From Chitinophagales bacterium (lineage in GTDB: Bacteria > Bacteroidota > Bacteroidia > Chitinophagales > Chitinophagaceae), in contig JAFLBM010000029.1 in NCBI GenBank assembly GCA_017303455.1, positions 1 to 49,792 of the forward strand: DNA of 49,792 nt, in the 5' to 3' direction. Below are positions 7,221 to 14,475 of this stretch, one piece after another. A program made the translations under genes and the position numbers. Within the stretch, counting starts at the first letter, position 1, and each line of letters opens with the position of its first letter. The notes beneath the pieces are model-generated. The model searched no databases and was not told the DNA's origin. It saw only the letters and a list, made by a program, of their open reading frames with translations.

Positions 7221-8369
7221 ATGTGCCAGAAAAAATGGAGACAGGTCATCCTGTTGCCCGGATTGTTCCTGTTCAATGTGTGCCTTGTTTTCGGACAGAA
7301 TAAAGTAAAGTTCCAGTACGATAATAATTCCGTTTTTGCCGGTATTGAAGTTGGATCGAAAGGTGTGAAGCTGAGTGTACTGGATGTTAACAAAACAGCC
7401 AATGGGAATTCGTTCACCATTCTGAAAGACACATCTGTAAATACGGATTTCATCAGCTTTTCACAAGCCACTTCCTCTGCTACATTAAATGGACTTTATA
7501 ACCTTTTTACTGTTGCCACGAAGGAGATGAAGATCCCTTCCAAAAGAGTATTTACGGTGATCAGCAGTGGTGTGAAAATGCAGGCGGATAAAGATGATAA
7601 GAATAAAATGATCGAAGAACTGGTGGTCTCCTTCCGGGATAAGATCAAAGAACCGGACCGGAAAGTGGATATCGTGGATGTAACACAGGAGGCCCGTTTA
7701 TCACACCTCGGCATTGTTCCCGAAGCAAAGCGGTATACCACATTTTTGATTGATATTGGCAGTGGCAATACAAAAGGTGGTTATTTCCCCAATGGTAATA
7801 CAAAAGATTTTAAACTCTTTCAACTGAACTGGGGTACCAAAAGCACAGCCAATGCTACTGAAAAAAGATGTGAGGAAACCGACAAGACACTGAGCAATTT
7901 CAATAAACAAATGTACCGGGTGCTAACCGGTGCTGAAAACACGGAAATTATTTATGCCGTAAATTCAAGTGGTGCTTACCCGTTGAGTGATAATATTGCT
8001 TTCAGCGGCGGTATTGCCTGGGCGGTCGCCACCCTGGTTCACCCGGAGTTGGTTAACCGTTCTGTGATCACAGTAAGTTTTGATGATGTGTTGGCGTTCA
8101 GCGAACAATTATTCAAAGATTTCCCGGCTGTTTCTGCTGATGCACTGGCCAAAAAAATCACCGATACAAAAGTTGATAAGGCGAAAGCTGTCAGTGAGAT
8201 CAAACGGGTGCATTCCGTTTTTGACCAGCGTTCACTAATGGCAGGTACAGGTCTTCTTATAAAGATCATGCGCCAGTTTGCTTCTATCTATGAATCTAAA
8301 GAATTTTACTTCGTGAAGAACGGGCAGGTAGGCTGGATATCTGCCTATGTGGATCAGGCTGAAAAATAA
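7221..8369 (+). CDS. Exported Ppx/GppA-like (ASKHA fold) protein
   Basis: 382 residues. The N-terminus (KK, then VILLPGLFLFNVCLVFG, cleavage near GQN) is a Sec signal peptide. The mature part has the Ppx/GppA layout: phosphate-1-like 'AGIEVGSKGVKLSVLDV' (~40-56), 'DVTQEARLSHLGI' (~153-165, matching the family's SGxEEAxLxxxG), phosphate-2-like 'LIDIGSGNTKGG' (~177-187), and a C-terminal 'AGTGLLIKIM'. The family consensus D-I-G-G-G-S-T-E is changed to DIGSGNTK, losing the conserved Glu. Export implies a role away from cytoplasmic ATP and pppGpp. It may bind polyphosphate or a sugar, or be catalytically dead. It converges with pullulanase, with abutting stop codons. Confidence 0.7.
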   Translation: MCQKKWRQVILLPGLFLFNVCLVFGQNKVKFQYDNNSVFAGIEVGSKGVKLSVLDVNKTANGNSFTILKDTSVNTDFISFSQATSSATLNGLYNLFTVATKEMKIPSKRVFTVISSGVKMQADKDDKNKMIEELVVSFRDKIKEPDRKVDIVDVTQEARLSHLGIVPEAKRYTTFLIDIGSGNTKGGYFPNGNTKDFKLFQLNWGTKSTANATEKRCEETDKTLSNFNKQMYRVLTGAENTEIIYAVNSSGAYPLSDNIAFSGGIAWAVATLVHPELVNRSVITVSFDDVLAFSEQLFKDFPAVSADALAKKITDTKVDKAKAVSEIKRVHSVFDQRSLMAGTGLLIKIMRQFASIYESKEFYFVKNGQVGWISAYVDQAEK

Positions 8370-10337
8370 TTATTGATATAGAATAGTACAGGAATAAGCG
8401 GCAACGGTTGTGTTGCCGCTTGTTATTTCAGCAGCTGTGGTACCCTCGGTTATGGCATATCTTCTCCATTTACCCACAGGGATTGAAAGCTGTTTCTCAA
8501 CAGATGTTCCGTTAAAGAGTACCAGTATCTTTTTCCATGAATCTCCCGCCTTCGTTCCATTGATCGTATATGCAATAACGCCGGCCGGCATATCATAAAA
8601 CTGTATACTTGTGGCAATATCTTTTGCTTTCATCATCCGGAAGGCGGGATGCTGTTTCCGCATTTTGATCAGCCCTTTCACATAGTCCAGCACATCCTTG
8701 TTGGTTGTTTTCAGGCTCCAGTCCACCGCATTGATGCTATCAGGTGAATCATAAGAATTCTCCACTCCTTTCTTACTGCGGAGGAATTCTGTTCCTGCAT
8801 GCAGGAAAGATATTCCCTGTGAGGTCAGTACAATGGACAATGCCAGTTTATGCATTTCCTTTCTTTCTGCTTCGGAAGCATCTTTTGCAGAAATAGCCAG
8901 CTTGTCCCAGAGCACATGGTTATCATGACACTCTGCATAAGTAATGGTTTGATAAGGCTCTTTTGCATAGGCCGCTTTGGAATAGTTCACTTTGCTGTAA
9001 TCCACCTGCGGATGTTTTGTAGCTGCCACAATCCCAAACCTGATACTTTCTTCCATACCGGCTTTGCCGCTGACAAAGCCTTTATCTGCATGTTCAAACA
9101 CACTTCCTTTGATACCATCCCGGATATCATCGCTGAATACAGCAATACGATCCAGTTTGGCTGCATTCTTTTTTAATGCCCTTGCTGAATCCGGCAAAGG
9201 AGATGAACCCGCTGTCCAGCCTTCGCCATAGATAATAATATCAGGCCGGACCCGGTGCAGTTCTTTAGAGATAAGGTTCATTGTTTTGATATCATGCACT
9301 CCCATCAGGTCCACCCGGAAACCATCAATATGATATTCTTCCATCCAGTATTTCATGGATTCGAGCATGAACTTCCGGAACATAGGTCTTTCACTGGCCG
9401 TTTCATTCCCGCAAGCCGTGGCATTGGAAAATTTACCGTCTTTTGTTTGCCGGTAATAATAACCCGGTGCCAGTTGGTTGAAATTCGATGTCTCGGTCAG
9501 CGCCGTATGGTTATATACAACATCCATCACCACCCGCAAACCATTCTCATGAAAAGTCTTTACCAGTTGTTTGAATTCTTTGATCCTTACAGCAGGATCA
9601 TACGCATTAGTTGCATAAGAGCCTTCCGGCACATTATAGTTCAGCGGATCATAACCCCAGTTATATTTCGATTCCGGTTTTGATTCATCCACGGAATTAT
9701 AATCATAAAAAGGTAATAAGTGAACATGCGTTACTCCCAGTTCTTTGATATGGTCAATACCTGTTGCTGATCCTTCCGCATTGGTTGATCCTTTTTCTGT
9801 CAATCCTAAAAATTTTCCTTTATGCCGGATACCCGAGTTAGCGGCTATACTGGCATCCCTTACATGCAGTTCATAAATGATGGCATCGGTTTTTTGTTTA
9901 AAGGCAGGACTTTTATCAAATGTCCATCCGGGCGGATTAGTAACATTAAGATCAATAATCGCAGCCCTTTTTCCGTTTACACCCACAGCCTTTGCGTAAG
10001 GATCGGGCACTTCATCCGACCATTTCCCTTTTATGTTTACTTTGAAGGTATAGAAACGGCCCTGCTGATCACCCTTGATCTCTGCCACCCAGGTGCCTTC
10101 TGCTTTTTTAACCATTGCTGTTTCACTGACCGGTTCTCCCCCCTCTCCTTTTTCATATAAAAGAATTACGGCTTTCTCTGCATCCGGCGACCAGATACGA
10201 AAGACAGACTGCTGTTTTGAATACGTAAGACCAAGACCCGGTCCCGTATATACAGGATAATGATCAAACGCAGACTGCTGGGCTTTTCCGGGAAACAACT
10301 GGCTGATAAATGCTAAGAGCATAAGATACTTCTTCAT
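8370..10337 (-). CDS. pulA: Secreted type I pullulanase (GH13_14)
   Basis: 655 residues with signal peptide MKKYLMLLAFISQLFPGKAQ. A CBM48-like beta domain (~residues 30-130) precedes the GH13 barrel. The type I pullulanase signature YNWGYDP is at 225-231. The catalytic residues are Asp343 in 'GFRVDLMG', Glu372 in 'YGEGWTAG' and the stabilising Asp472 in 'ECHDNH'. A C-terminal beta domain ends the chain. It debranches alpha-1,6 links in pullulan, starch or glycogen, here in the periplasm or at the cell surface. There is no SusC/SusD pair nearby, so it is an isolated gene rather than part of a full starch locus. Its stop abuts that of the convergent Ppx-like gene. Confidence 0.93.
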   Translation of the reverse strand: MKKYLMLLAFISQLFPGKAQQSAFDHYPVYTGPGLGLTYSKQQSVFRIWSPDAEKAVILLYEKGEGGEPVSETAMVKKAEGTWVAEIKGDQQGRFYTFKVNIKGKWSDEVPDPYAKAVGVNGKRAAIIDLNVTNPPGWTFDKSPAFKQKTDAIIYELHVRDASIAANSGIRHKGKFLGLTEKGSTNAEGSATGIDHIKELGVTHVHLLPFYDYNSVDESKPESKYNWGYDPLNYNVPEGSYATNAYDPAVRIKEFKQLVKTFHENGLRVVMDVVYNHTALTETSNFNQLAPGYYYRQTKDGKFSNATACGNETASERPMFRKFMLESMKYWMEEYHIDGFRVDLMGVHDIKTMNLISKELHRVRPDIIIYGEGWTAGSSPLPDSARALKKNAAKLDRIAVFSDDIRDGIKGSVFEHADKGFVSGKAGMEESIRFGIVAATKHPQVDYSKVNYSKAAYAKEPYQTITYAECHDNHVLWDKLAISAKDASEAERKEMHKLALSIVLTSQGISFLHAGTEFLRSKKGVENSYDSPDSINAVDWSLKTTNKDVLDYVKGLIKMRKQHPAFRMMKAKDIATSIQFYDMPAGVIAYTINGTKAGDSWKKILVLFNGTSVEKQLSIPVGKWRRYAITEGTTAAEITSGNTTVAAYSCTILYQ

Positions 10338-10483
10338 TAAGGAATGAATTTGGCTTTAAAGATAGCAGTAATACAAATGCTGATCACTGATTGGCCATTG
10401 AATTACCTGTGAAGAAATTTATTAAACCGGTTCATTAATCTCAAAATCTTTCCTGTAAATTGATGCCTTATTATACTACAGTT

Positions 10484-12232
10484 ATGGGAGATCTCCAGGT
10501 TAAGAAAAACAGTAAACAATACGATGCAGTAATTGTGGGTTCAGGTGCAGGTGGCGGTATGGCAGCGTATATATTGGCAAAAGCCGGTTTGAAAGTTTGT
10601 ATCATTGAAGCCGGTTATATGTATGACCCGCAAAAGAACGTAACACAACTTAAAAATCCCTGGGATAGCCCCCGCCGCGGCGCCAGCACCAAGATCAGGC
10701 CCTTTGGTGATTTTGATGCCTGTTATGGAGGCTGGTCGGTGGAAGGCGAACCTTTTACCAAAGAAGCCGGTACCGACTGGATGTGGTGGCGGGCCAGGAT
10801 GCTGGGCGGACGTACCAACCATTGGGGAAGGATTTCGCTCCGCTTCGGCCCCAAAGATTTTAAACGAAAAAGTATTGACGGGCTTGGTGATGATTGGCCC
10901 ATCGGTTATGAAGATGTAAAACCGTATTACGACCGGGTTGATAAACTGATCGGCATCTTCGGTACCAATGAAGGATTGGAAAATGACCCGGATGGTTTCT
11001 TCCTGCCTCCTCCCAAACCCAGGTTGCACGAACTATTTATTAAAGGTGCCGCTACACAAGCCGGCGTAAAAGTGATTCCTTCCCGTTTATCCATTCTTAC
11101 CAAGAGTATAGAAAACGATGCAGGAAGAAGTGCCTGTTTCTTCTGCGGGCAATGTAACCGTAACTGCAGTATGGCCAAGGCCGATTTCTCTTCACCCAAT
11201 GTGCTCATTTACCCGGCTATGAAAACCGGTAATGTGGATGTGATCTCCAATGCCATGGCCCGTGAAGTGCTGACCAACAGCGAAGGACTGGCAACCGGTG
11301 TTTCTTATATCAGCAAAGACGATATGATGGAGTACCAGGTCACCGGCCGCACCGTTATTGTGGCCGCCAGTGCCTGTGAGAGTGCCCGGCTATTGCTCAA
11401 TTCAAAATCGCAGCGGCACCCGAATGGTTTAGCCAACAGCAGTAATGTGGTGGGTAAATATTTACATGATTCCACCGGTGCTGCATTAGGTGGTGTGCTG
11501 CCGCAACTATTCGACAGGAAACGATATAATGAAGACGGTGTGGGTGGTATGCATATCTATTCGCCCTGGTGGTTAGATAATAAAAAATTAGATTTCCCGA
11601 GAGGGTATCATATTGAATACTGGGGAGGTATGAGCCAGCCCTCTTATGGATTCAGTTGGGGTATTGAAAATCTGAATGGAAAATATTTAGTAAAAGGAAA
11701 ACAAAAAGAAGCCGGTGGATACGGTGCTTCCTTAAAAGAAGATTACCGCTATTTCTATGGTGCGGGTGTGGGAATGGCCGGTCGTGGTGAAGCTATTCCA
11801 TTGGAAAGTAATTATTGTGCAATTGATCCAAACGTGGTGGATAAATTCGGGATTCCAGTTCTTAAGTTCAACGTGAAATGGAGTGAACATGAGATCAACC
11901 AGGCTAAACACATGAAAGAAACCTTCAAGGAAGTAATGCACAATATGGGTGCAATCATCACCTGGGGCGGCGATGATGATGAAAAGAACCAGTGGGGATT
12001 ATCAAAACCCGGTGAGATCATTCATGAAGCCGGTACAGTGCGTATGGGAAATGATGCGAAAAAATCCGCTCTCAATAAATGGAGCCAGGCACATGATTGT
12101 AAAAATTTATTCTGCGTGGATGGTGGCCAGTTCGTCAGTCAGGCCGATAAGAATATCACCTGGACCATTTTGGCTTTATCCATGCGGGCCAGTGAATATA
12201 TCATTGAGGAAATGAAGAAACAAAACTTGTAA
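10484..12232 (+). CDS. GMC-family FAD-dependent sugar/alcohol dehydrogenase, large subunit
   Basis: Start chosen at 10484 (MGDLQVKKNSK...); ATG 10463 is an alternative. 582 residues. The FAD dinucleotide motif VGSGAGGG is followed by 'CIIEAG'. A 'GGRTNHWGR' box lines the FAD site. The cysteine cluster C218-x2-C221-x2-C224-x3-C228 lies in the region where gluconate/FAD-glucose dehydrogenase-type GMC enzymes carry an iron-sulfur cluster. C-terminal GMC motifs include 'IHEAGTVRMG' and 'VDGGQFVSQADKNITWTI'. It oxidises a sugar, sugar acid or alcohol and probably passes electrons to a membrane carrier. The small subunit gene follows; no cytochrome c subunit gene is adjacent. Confidence 0.88.
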   Translation: MGDLQVKKNSKQYDAVIVGSGAGGGMAAYILAKAGLKVCIIEAGYMYDPQKNVTQLKNPWDSPRRGASTKIRPFGDFDACYGGWSVEGEPFTKEAGTDWMWWRARMLGGRTNHWGRISLRFGPKDFKRKSIDGLGDDWPIGYEDVKPYYDRVDKLIGIFGTNEGLENDPDGFFLPPPKPRLHELFIKGAATQAGVKVIPSRLSILTKSIENDAGRSACFFCGQCNRNCSMAKADFSSPNVLIYPAMKTGNVDVISNAMAREVLTNSEGLATGVSYISKDDMMEYQVTGRTVIVAASACESARLLLNSKSQRHPNGLANSSNVVGKYLHDSTGAALGGVLPQLFDRKRYNEDGVGGMHIYSPWWLDNKKLDFPRGYHIEYWGGMSQPSYGFSWGIENLNGKYLVKGKQKEAGGYGASLKEDYRYFYGAGVGMAGRGEAIPLESNYCAIDPNVVDKFGIPVLKFNVKWSEHEINQAKHMKETFKEVMHNMGAIITWGGDDDEKNQWGLSKPGEIIHEAGTVRMGNDAKKSALNKWSQAHDCKNLFCVDGGQFVSQADKNITWTILALSMRASEYIIEEMKKQNL

Positions 12233-12249
12233 GAAAGCTGTGGGTTGCC

Positions 12250-12298
12250 AGCTACGAGCTGCGAGTCAACTACAAACAACAAACTATCAACTACAAAC
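12250..12298 (+). repeat. Degenerate word-like tandem repeat between GMC subunit genes
   Basis: AGCTACG-AGCTGCG (12250-12263) is followed by two exact copies of TCAACTACAAAC at 12266-12277 and 12287-12298, with related AACAAACTA between them. Together with flanks it fills most of the 73-bp gap between the two dehydrogenase genes. It looks like a dispersed intergenic simple repeat rather than a regulatory site. Confidence 0.6.
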
Positions 12299-12305
12299 TT
12301 CTTAT

Positions 12306-12974
12306 ATGGATCGTCGCAAATCGCTTAAACTAATTGCCACCGGGGCTGTTGCTGTACCTGCTGTTATCGCCGGTTGTGCAACGGATGATAAGAAAACCGA
12401 AACGGCAAAAACAGGTGAACCGGTATTCAACCTGGACCGCAACCCCGATGAACTGAAGTATGAGAAAGAAATACTGGCAAAGGAAAAATTCTTTACGGAT
12501 CATGAAATGGCAACCATCGGGATACTGGCAGATATTATCATTCCCAAAGACGATATCAGCGGCAGTGCCACGGATGCCAAAGTGCCTGAGTTCATCGAGT
12601 TCATTGTAAAAGATATGCCTTCCCACCAGGTGCCGATGAAAGGCGGCCTCCGCTGGCTGGACCTGCAATGCCTGAAAAAACATGAGAAGACCTTTAAGGA
12701 TTGCAGTCACGAGCAGCAAATAGAATTGGTGGACCAGATCGCTTATCCCAACAAGGCAAAACCGGATATGAGCCAGGGTGTGCAGTTCTTCCGGCTGATG
12801 CGGGACCTTACCGCTACAGGTTTTTATACTTCTGAAATTGGTGTGAAAGACATCGGCTATGCCGGTAACCAGCCCACACAGTGGAATGGTGTGCCGGATG
12901 AAGTCTTACAGCAGTACAAAGTGGCTTACACAGAAAAAGAACTGAGTGAGTGTATCAGCTTTGATAAAAAATAA
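12306..12974 (+). CDS. Gluconate 2-dehydrogenase subunit 3-like protein (Tat lipoprotein)
   Basis: The start at 12306 gives 222 residues beginning MDRRKSLKLIATGAVAV, a twin-arginine signal ending in the lipobox VIAGC. The frame upstream is repeat sequence and not coding-like. The mature part matches the gluconate 2-dehydrogenase subunit 3 family: 'FFTDHEMATIGILADIIIPKDD', then helices ending in the conserved 'FFRLMRDLTATGFYTSEIGVKDIGY'. In such enzymes the large flavoprotein subunit folds with this small subunit in the cytoplasm and is carried through Tat as a complex. The pairing with the upstream GMC gene, which has no signal of its own, fits that mechanism. Confidence 0.88.
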   Translation: MDRRKSLKLIATGAVAVPAVIAGCATDDKKTETAKTGEPVFNLDRNPDELKYEKEILAKEKFFTDHEMATIGILADIIIPKDDISGSATDAKVPEFIEFIVKDMPSHQVPMKGGLRWLDLQCLKKHEKTFKDCSHEQQIELVDQIAYPNKAKPDMSQGVQFFRLMRDLTATGFYTSEIGVKDIGYAGNQPTQWNGVPDEVLQQYKVAYTEKELSECISFDKK

Positions 12975-13006
12975 AGTCATTCACAGCAGATAGCTATGAA
13001 TGACTT
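12964..13006 (-). terminator. Intrinsic terminator for the LVIVD operon
   Basis: A 10-bp stem (12974-12983 with 12997-13006; AAGTCATTCA/TGAATGACTT) has a 13-nt loop. Read on the minus strand it is followed by TTATTTTTTATC, a good U tract. It overlaps the end of the plus-strand subunit gene and may serve both directions weakly. Confidence 0.7.
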
Positions 13007-13034
13007 GTGTTGTTGCTTGCCGCAATATTTTGGA

Positions 13035-13781
13035 TCAATAAGTGATAGTCCCCACTTTCTGGATTTGGTTCATATTACTGATATCATAGATCAGGATACC
13101 TGTGCTTACATAACAGATCAGCAGGTTATCATACGGTATCACATCAATATAACTGGCTTCCTTGATGGTGTACATCATCTTTGGCAAAGCAGCGTTCTTT
13201 ACATTCACCAGCGATAAGCCATCACTGCCCCGGCACACAAAAACTACCGAATCCTTTAAACCCAGGCCACCCGGGTTGGATAACTGGAAAAGACTTTTCT
13301 GCGATGGTGACATGATATTCCTGATATCATAGATGTATAAACCATCGGTGGCAGGACCGCAGGCCGAACCGCCCCTCAATGTTACGTAAGCGGTAGTACT
13401 ATTCGCCACAACAGGATCACAACTCCTTACATGACTTGCCTCACCAAGCTTAACCGGGTTGGAAGGGTTACTGATGGAATAAATGAACATCCCGGTATTG
13501 GAGCCAATAAATAATTTATCCTGGTATGGGTAAATCGTCTCCACACCAAAACCAACATTGACGGATGTTTTTTTAACCGGGTTGGCAGGGTCTGCCAGGT
13601 CATACACTTCCACCGTGCCATAATCAGCCAGGTAAAGATGATTTGCTGCAATGGTGAACCTGGCCAATGACCCACCGGTGCCTGTTCCGCCAGCATTGGC
13701 ATCAGCACTGGCACCATCTTTTGTACAAGCTGTTGCCAGTAAAACAACAACGGCCATAAATGATATATAGATTGATCGCAT
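13035..13781 (-). CDS. LVIVD-repeat lipoprotein
   Basis: 248 residues with lipobox LLATAC (Cys19). After a Gly/Thr/Ala-rich linker the protein is made of ~40-residue beta-propeller-like repeats of the LVIVD type: 'HLYLADYGTVEVYDLADPANP', 'KLFIGSNTGMFIYSISNPSNP', 'DGLYIYDIRNI', 'DGLSLVNVKNA', 'TGILIYDISNM'. LVIVD proteins are surface or periplasmic proteins of unknown ligand, common in Bacteroidota. It is the second gene of a two-gene operon, 9 bp after the paralog upstream, which has the same architecture. Confidence 0.85.
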   Translation of the reverse strand: MRSIYISFMAVVVLLATACTKDGASADANAGGTGTGGSLARFTIAANHLYLADYGTVEVYDLADPANPVKKTSVNVGFGVETIYPYQDKLFIGSNTGMFIYSISNPSNPVKLGEASHVRSCDPVVANSTTAYVTLRGGSACGPATDGLYIYDIRNIMSPSQKSLFQLSNPGGLGLKDSVVFVCRGSDGLSLVNVKNAALPKMMYTIKEASYIDVIPYDNLLICYVSTGILIYDISNMNQIQKVGTITY

Positions 13782-13790
13782 ACGATTTCT

Positions 13791-14375
13791 TTAATTGTAA
13801 TAGCAATTGTAATTATAAATTGAATCCCTTACCCAACCGCTTTGTATGGTTCCCGGGGTCATTACAAACCCGGAACACTCATAATACACGCCATGCTCCG
13901 GCGGGGGAATATAATAAGATTGGTAACTACCGCCTCCCTGCATTCCCTGCTGAAAAGCATTAGCAACCCTTTTCACTTCCCGTACCTGCTGCCAGTCGGC
14001 GATATCCACCACCACCAGCGCATTGTAGGAGTTCACATACATATAATTTCCTTTAATGGACATTTCCGAACTCCCGTTCACCCGGATAAAGCCAATAGCT
14101 CTTGCCTGGGAGGGGTTGCTGTTATCTATTACATGTATCCCGTATCCAATATCGTTCTGGAAAATTAAATTGTCCTTTACATAGATCTTGCCGGGGTTCT
14201 TCATCGTCCGGGGGGCTTCAGACAGTATTTTCAGCAGGGCTGTATCCGTTGTGAAAACCGGTTTATAGCCCCATACTTTTTGGTAGTTAACCGGTTCTGC
14301 CGGCCGGCGACCCCAGTCCCAGCAGGAGACCAGGAAGACGGAGCTGCATAAAAGCAGCAGTATTGATTTTCTCAT
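13791..14375 (-). CDS. LVIVD-repeat-like lipoprotein
   Basis: The start at 14375 gives MRKSILLLLCSSVFLVSC, a lipoprotein signal with Cys18; 194 residues. Propeller-type repeats are visible as 'GKIYVKDNLIFQNDIGYGIHVIDNSNPSQ' (split here by strands) and 'NYMYVNSYNALVVVDIADWQQ'. The C-terminal ~50 residues are rich in Gly, Tyr, Ser and Asn and look like a flexible tail. It is shorter than the neighbouring paralog, with about two to three repeats, so it probably forms a partial propeller or pairs with its partner. First gene of the operon, downstream of the EF-G terminator. Confidence 0.78.
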   Translation of the reverse strand: MRKSILLLLCSSVFLVSCWDWGRRPAEPVNYQKVWGYKPVFTTDTALLKILSEAPRTMKNPGKIYVKDNLIFQNDIGYGIHVIDNSNPSQARAIGFIRVNGSSEMSIKGNYMYVNSYNALVVVDIADWQQVREVKRVANAFQQGMQGGGSYQSYYIPPPEHGVYYECSGFVMTPGTIQSGWVRDSIYNYNCYYN

Positions 14376-14414
14376 ATTGGGTGTGACAATGAACAAGAAA
14401 TAGTCGTTGCACCT

Positions 14415-14449
14415 GCTAAAAAATAAAACAGCCGCACAATGCGGCTGTT
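14415..14449 (-). terminator. Intrinsic terminator after the EF-G paralog
   Basis: A 9-bp stem AACAGCCGC/GCGGCTGTT (14427-14435 with 14441-14449) has a 5-nt loop. On the minus strand it is followed by TTTTATTTTTT. Confidence 0.88.
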
Positions 14450-14475
14450 AAAACTTGTTTATTGGTGACTATTGA

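Noticed and set aside
9255..9683. 142-codon plus-strand ORF inside pulA
   Set aside because: Antisense shadow of the pullulanase catalytic domain; no independent signal.
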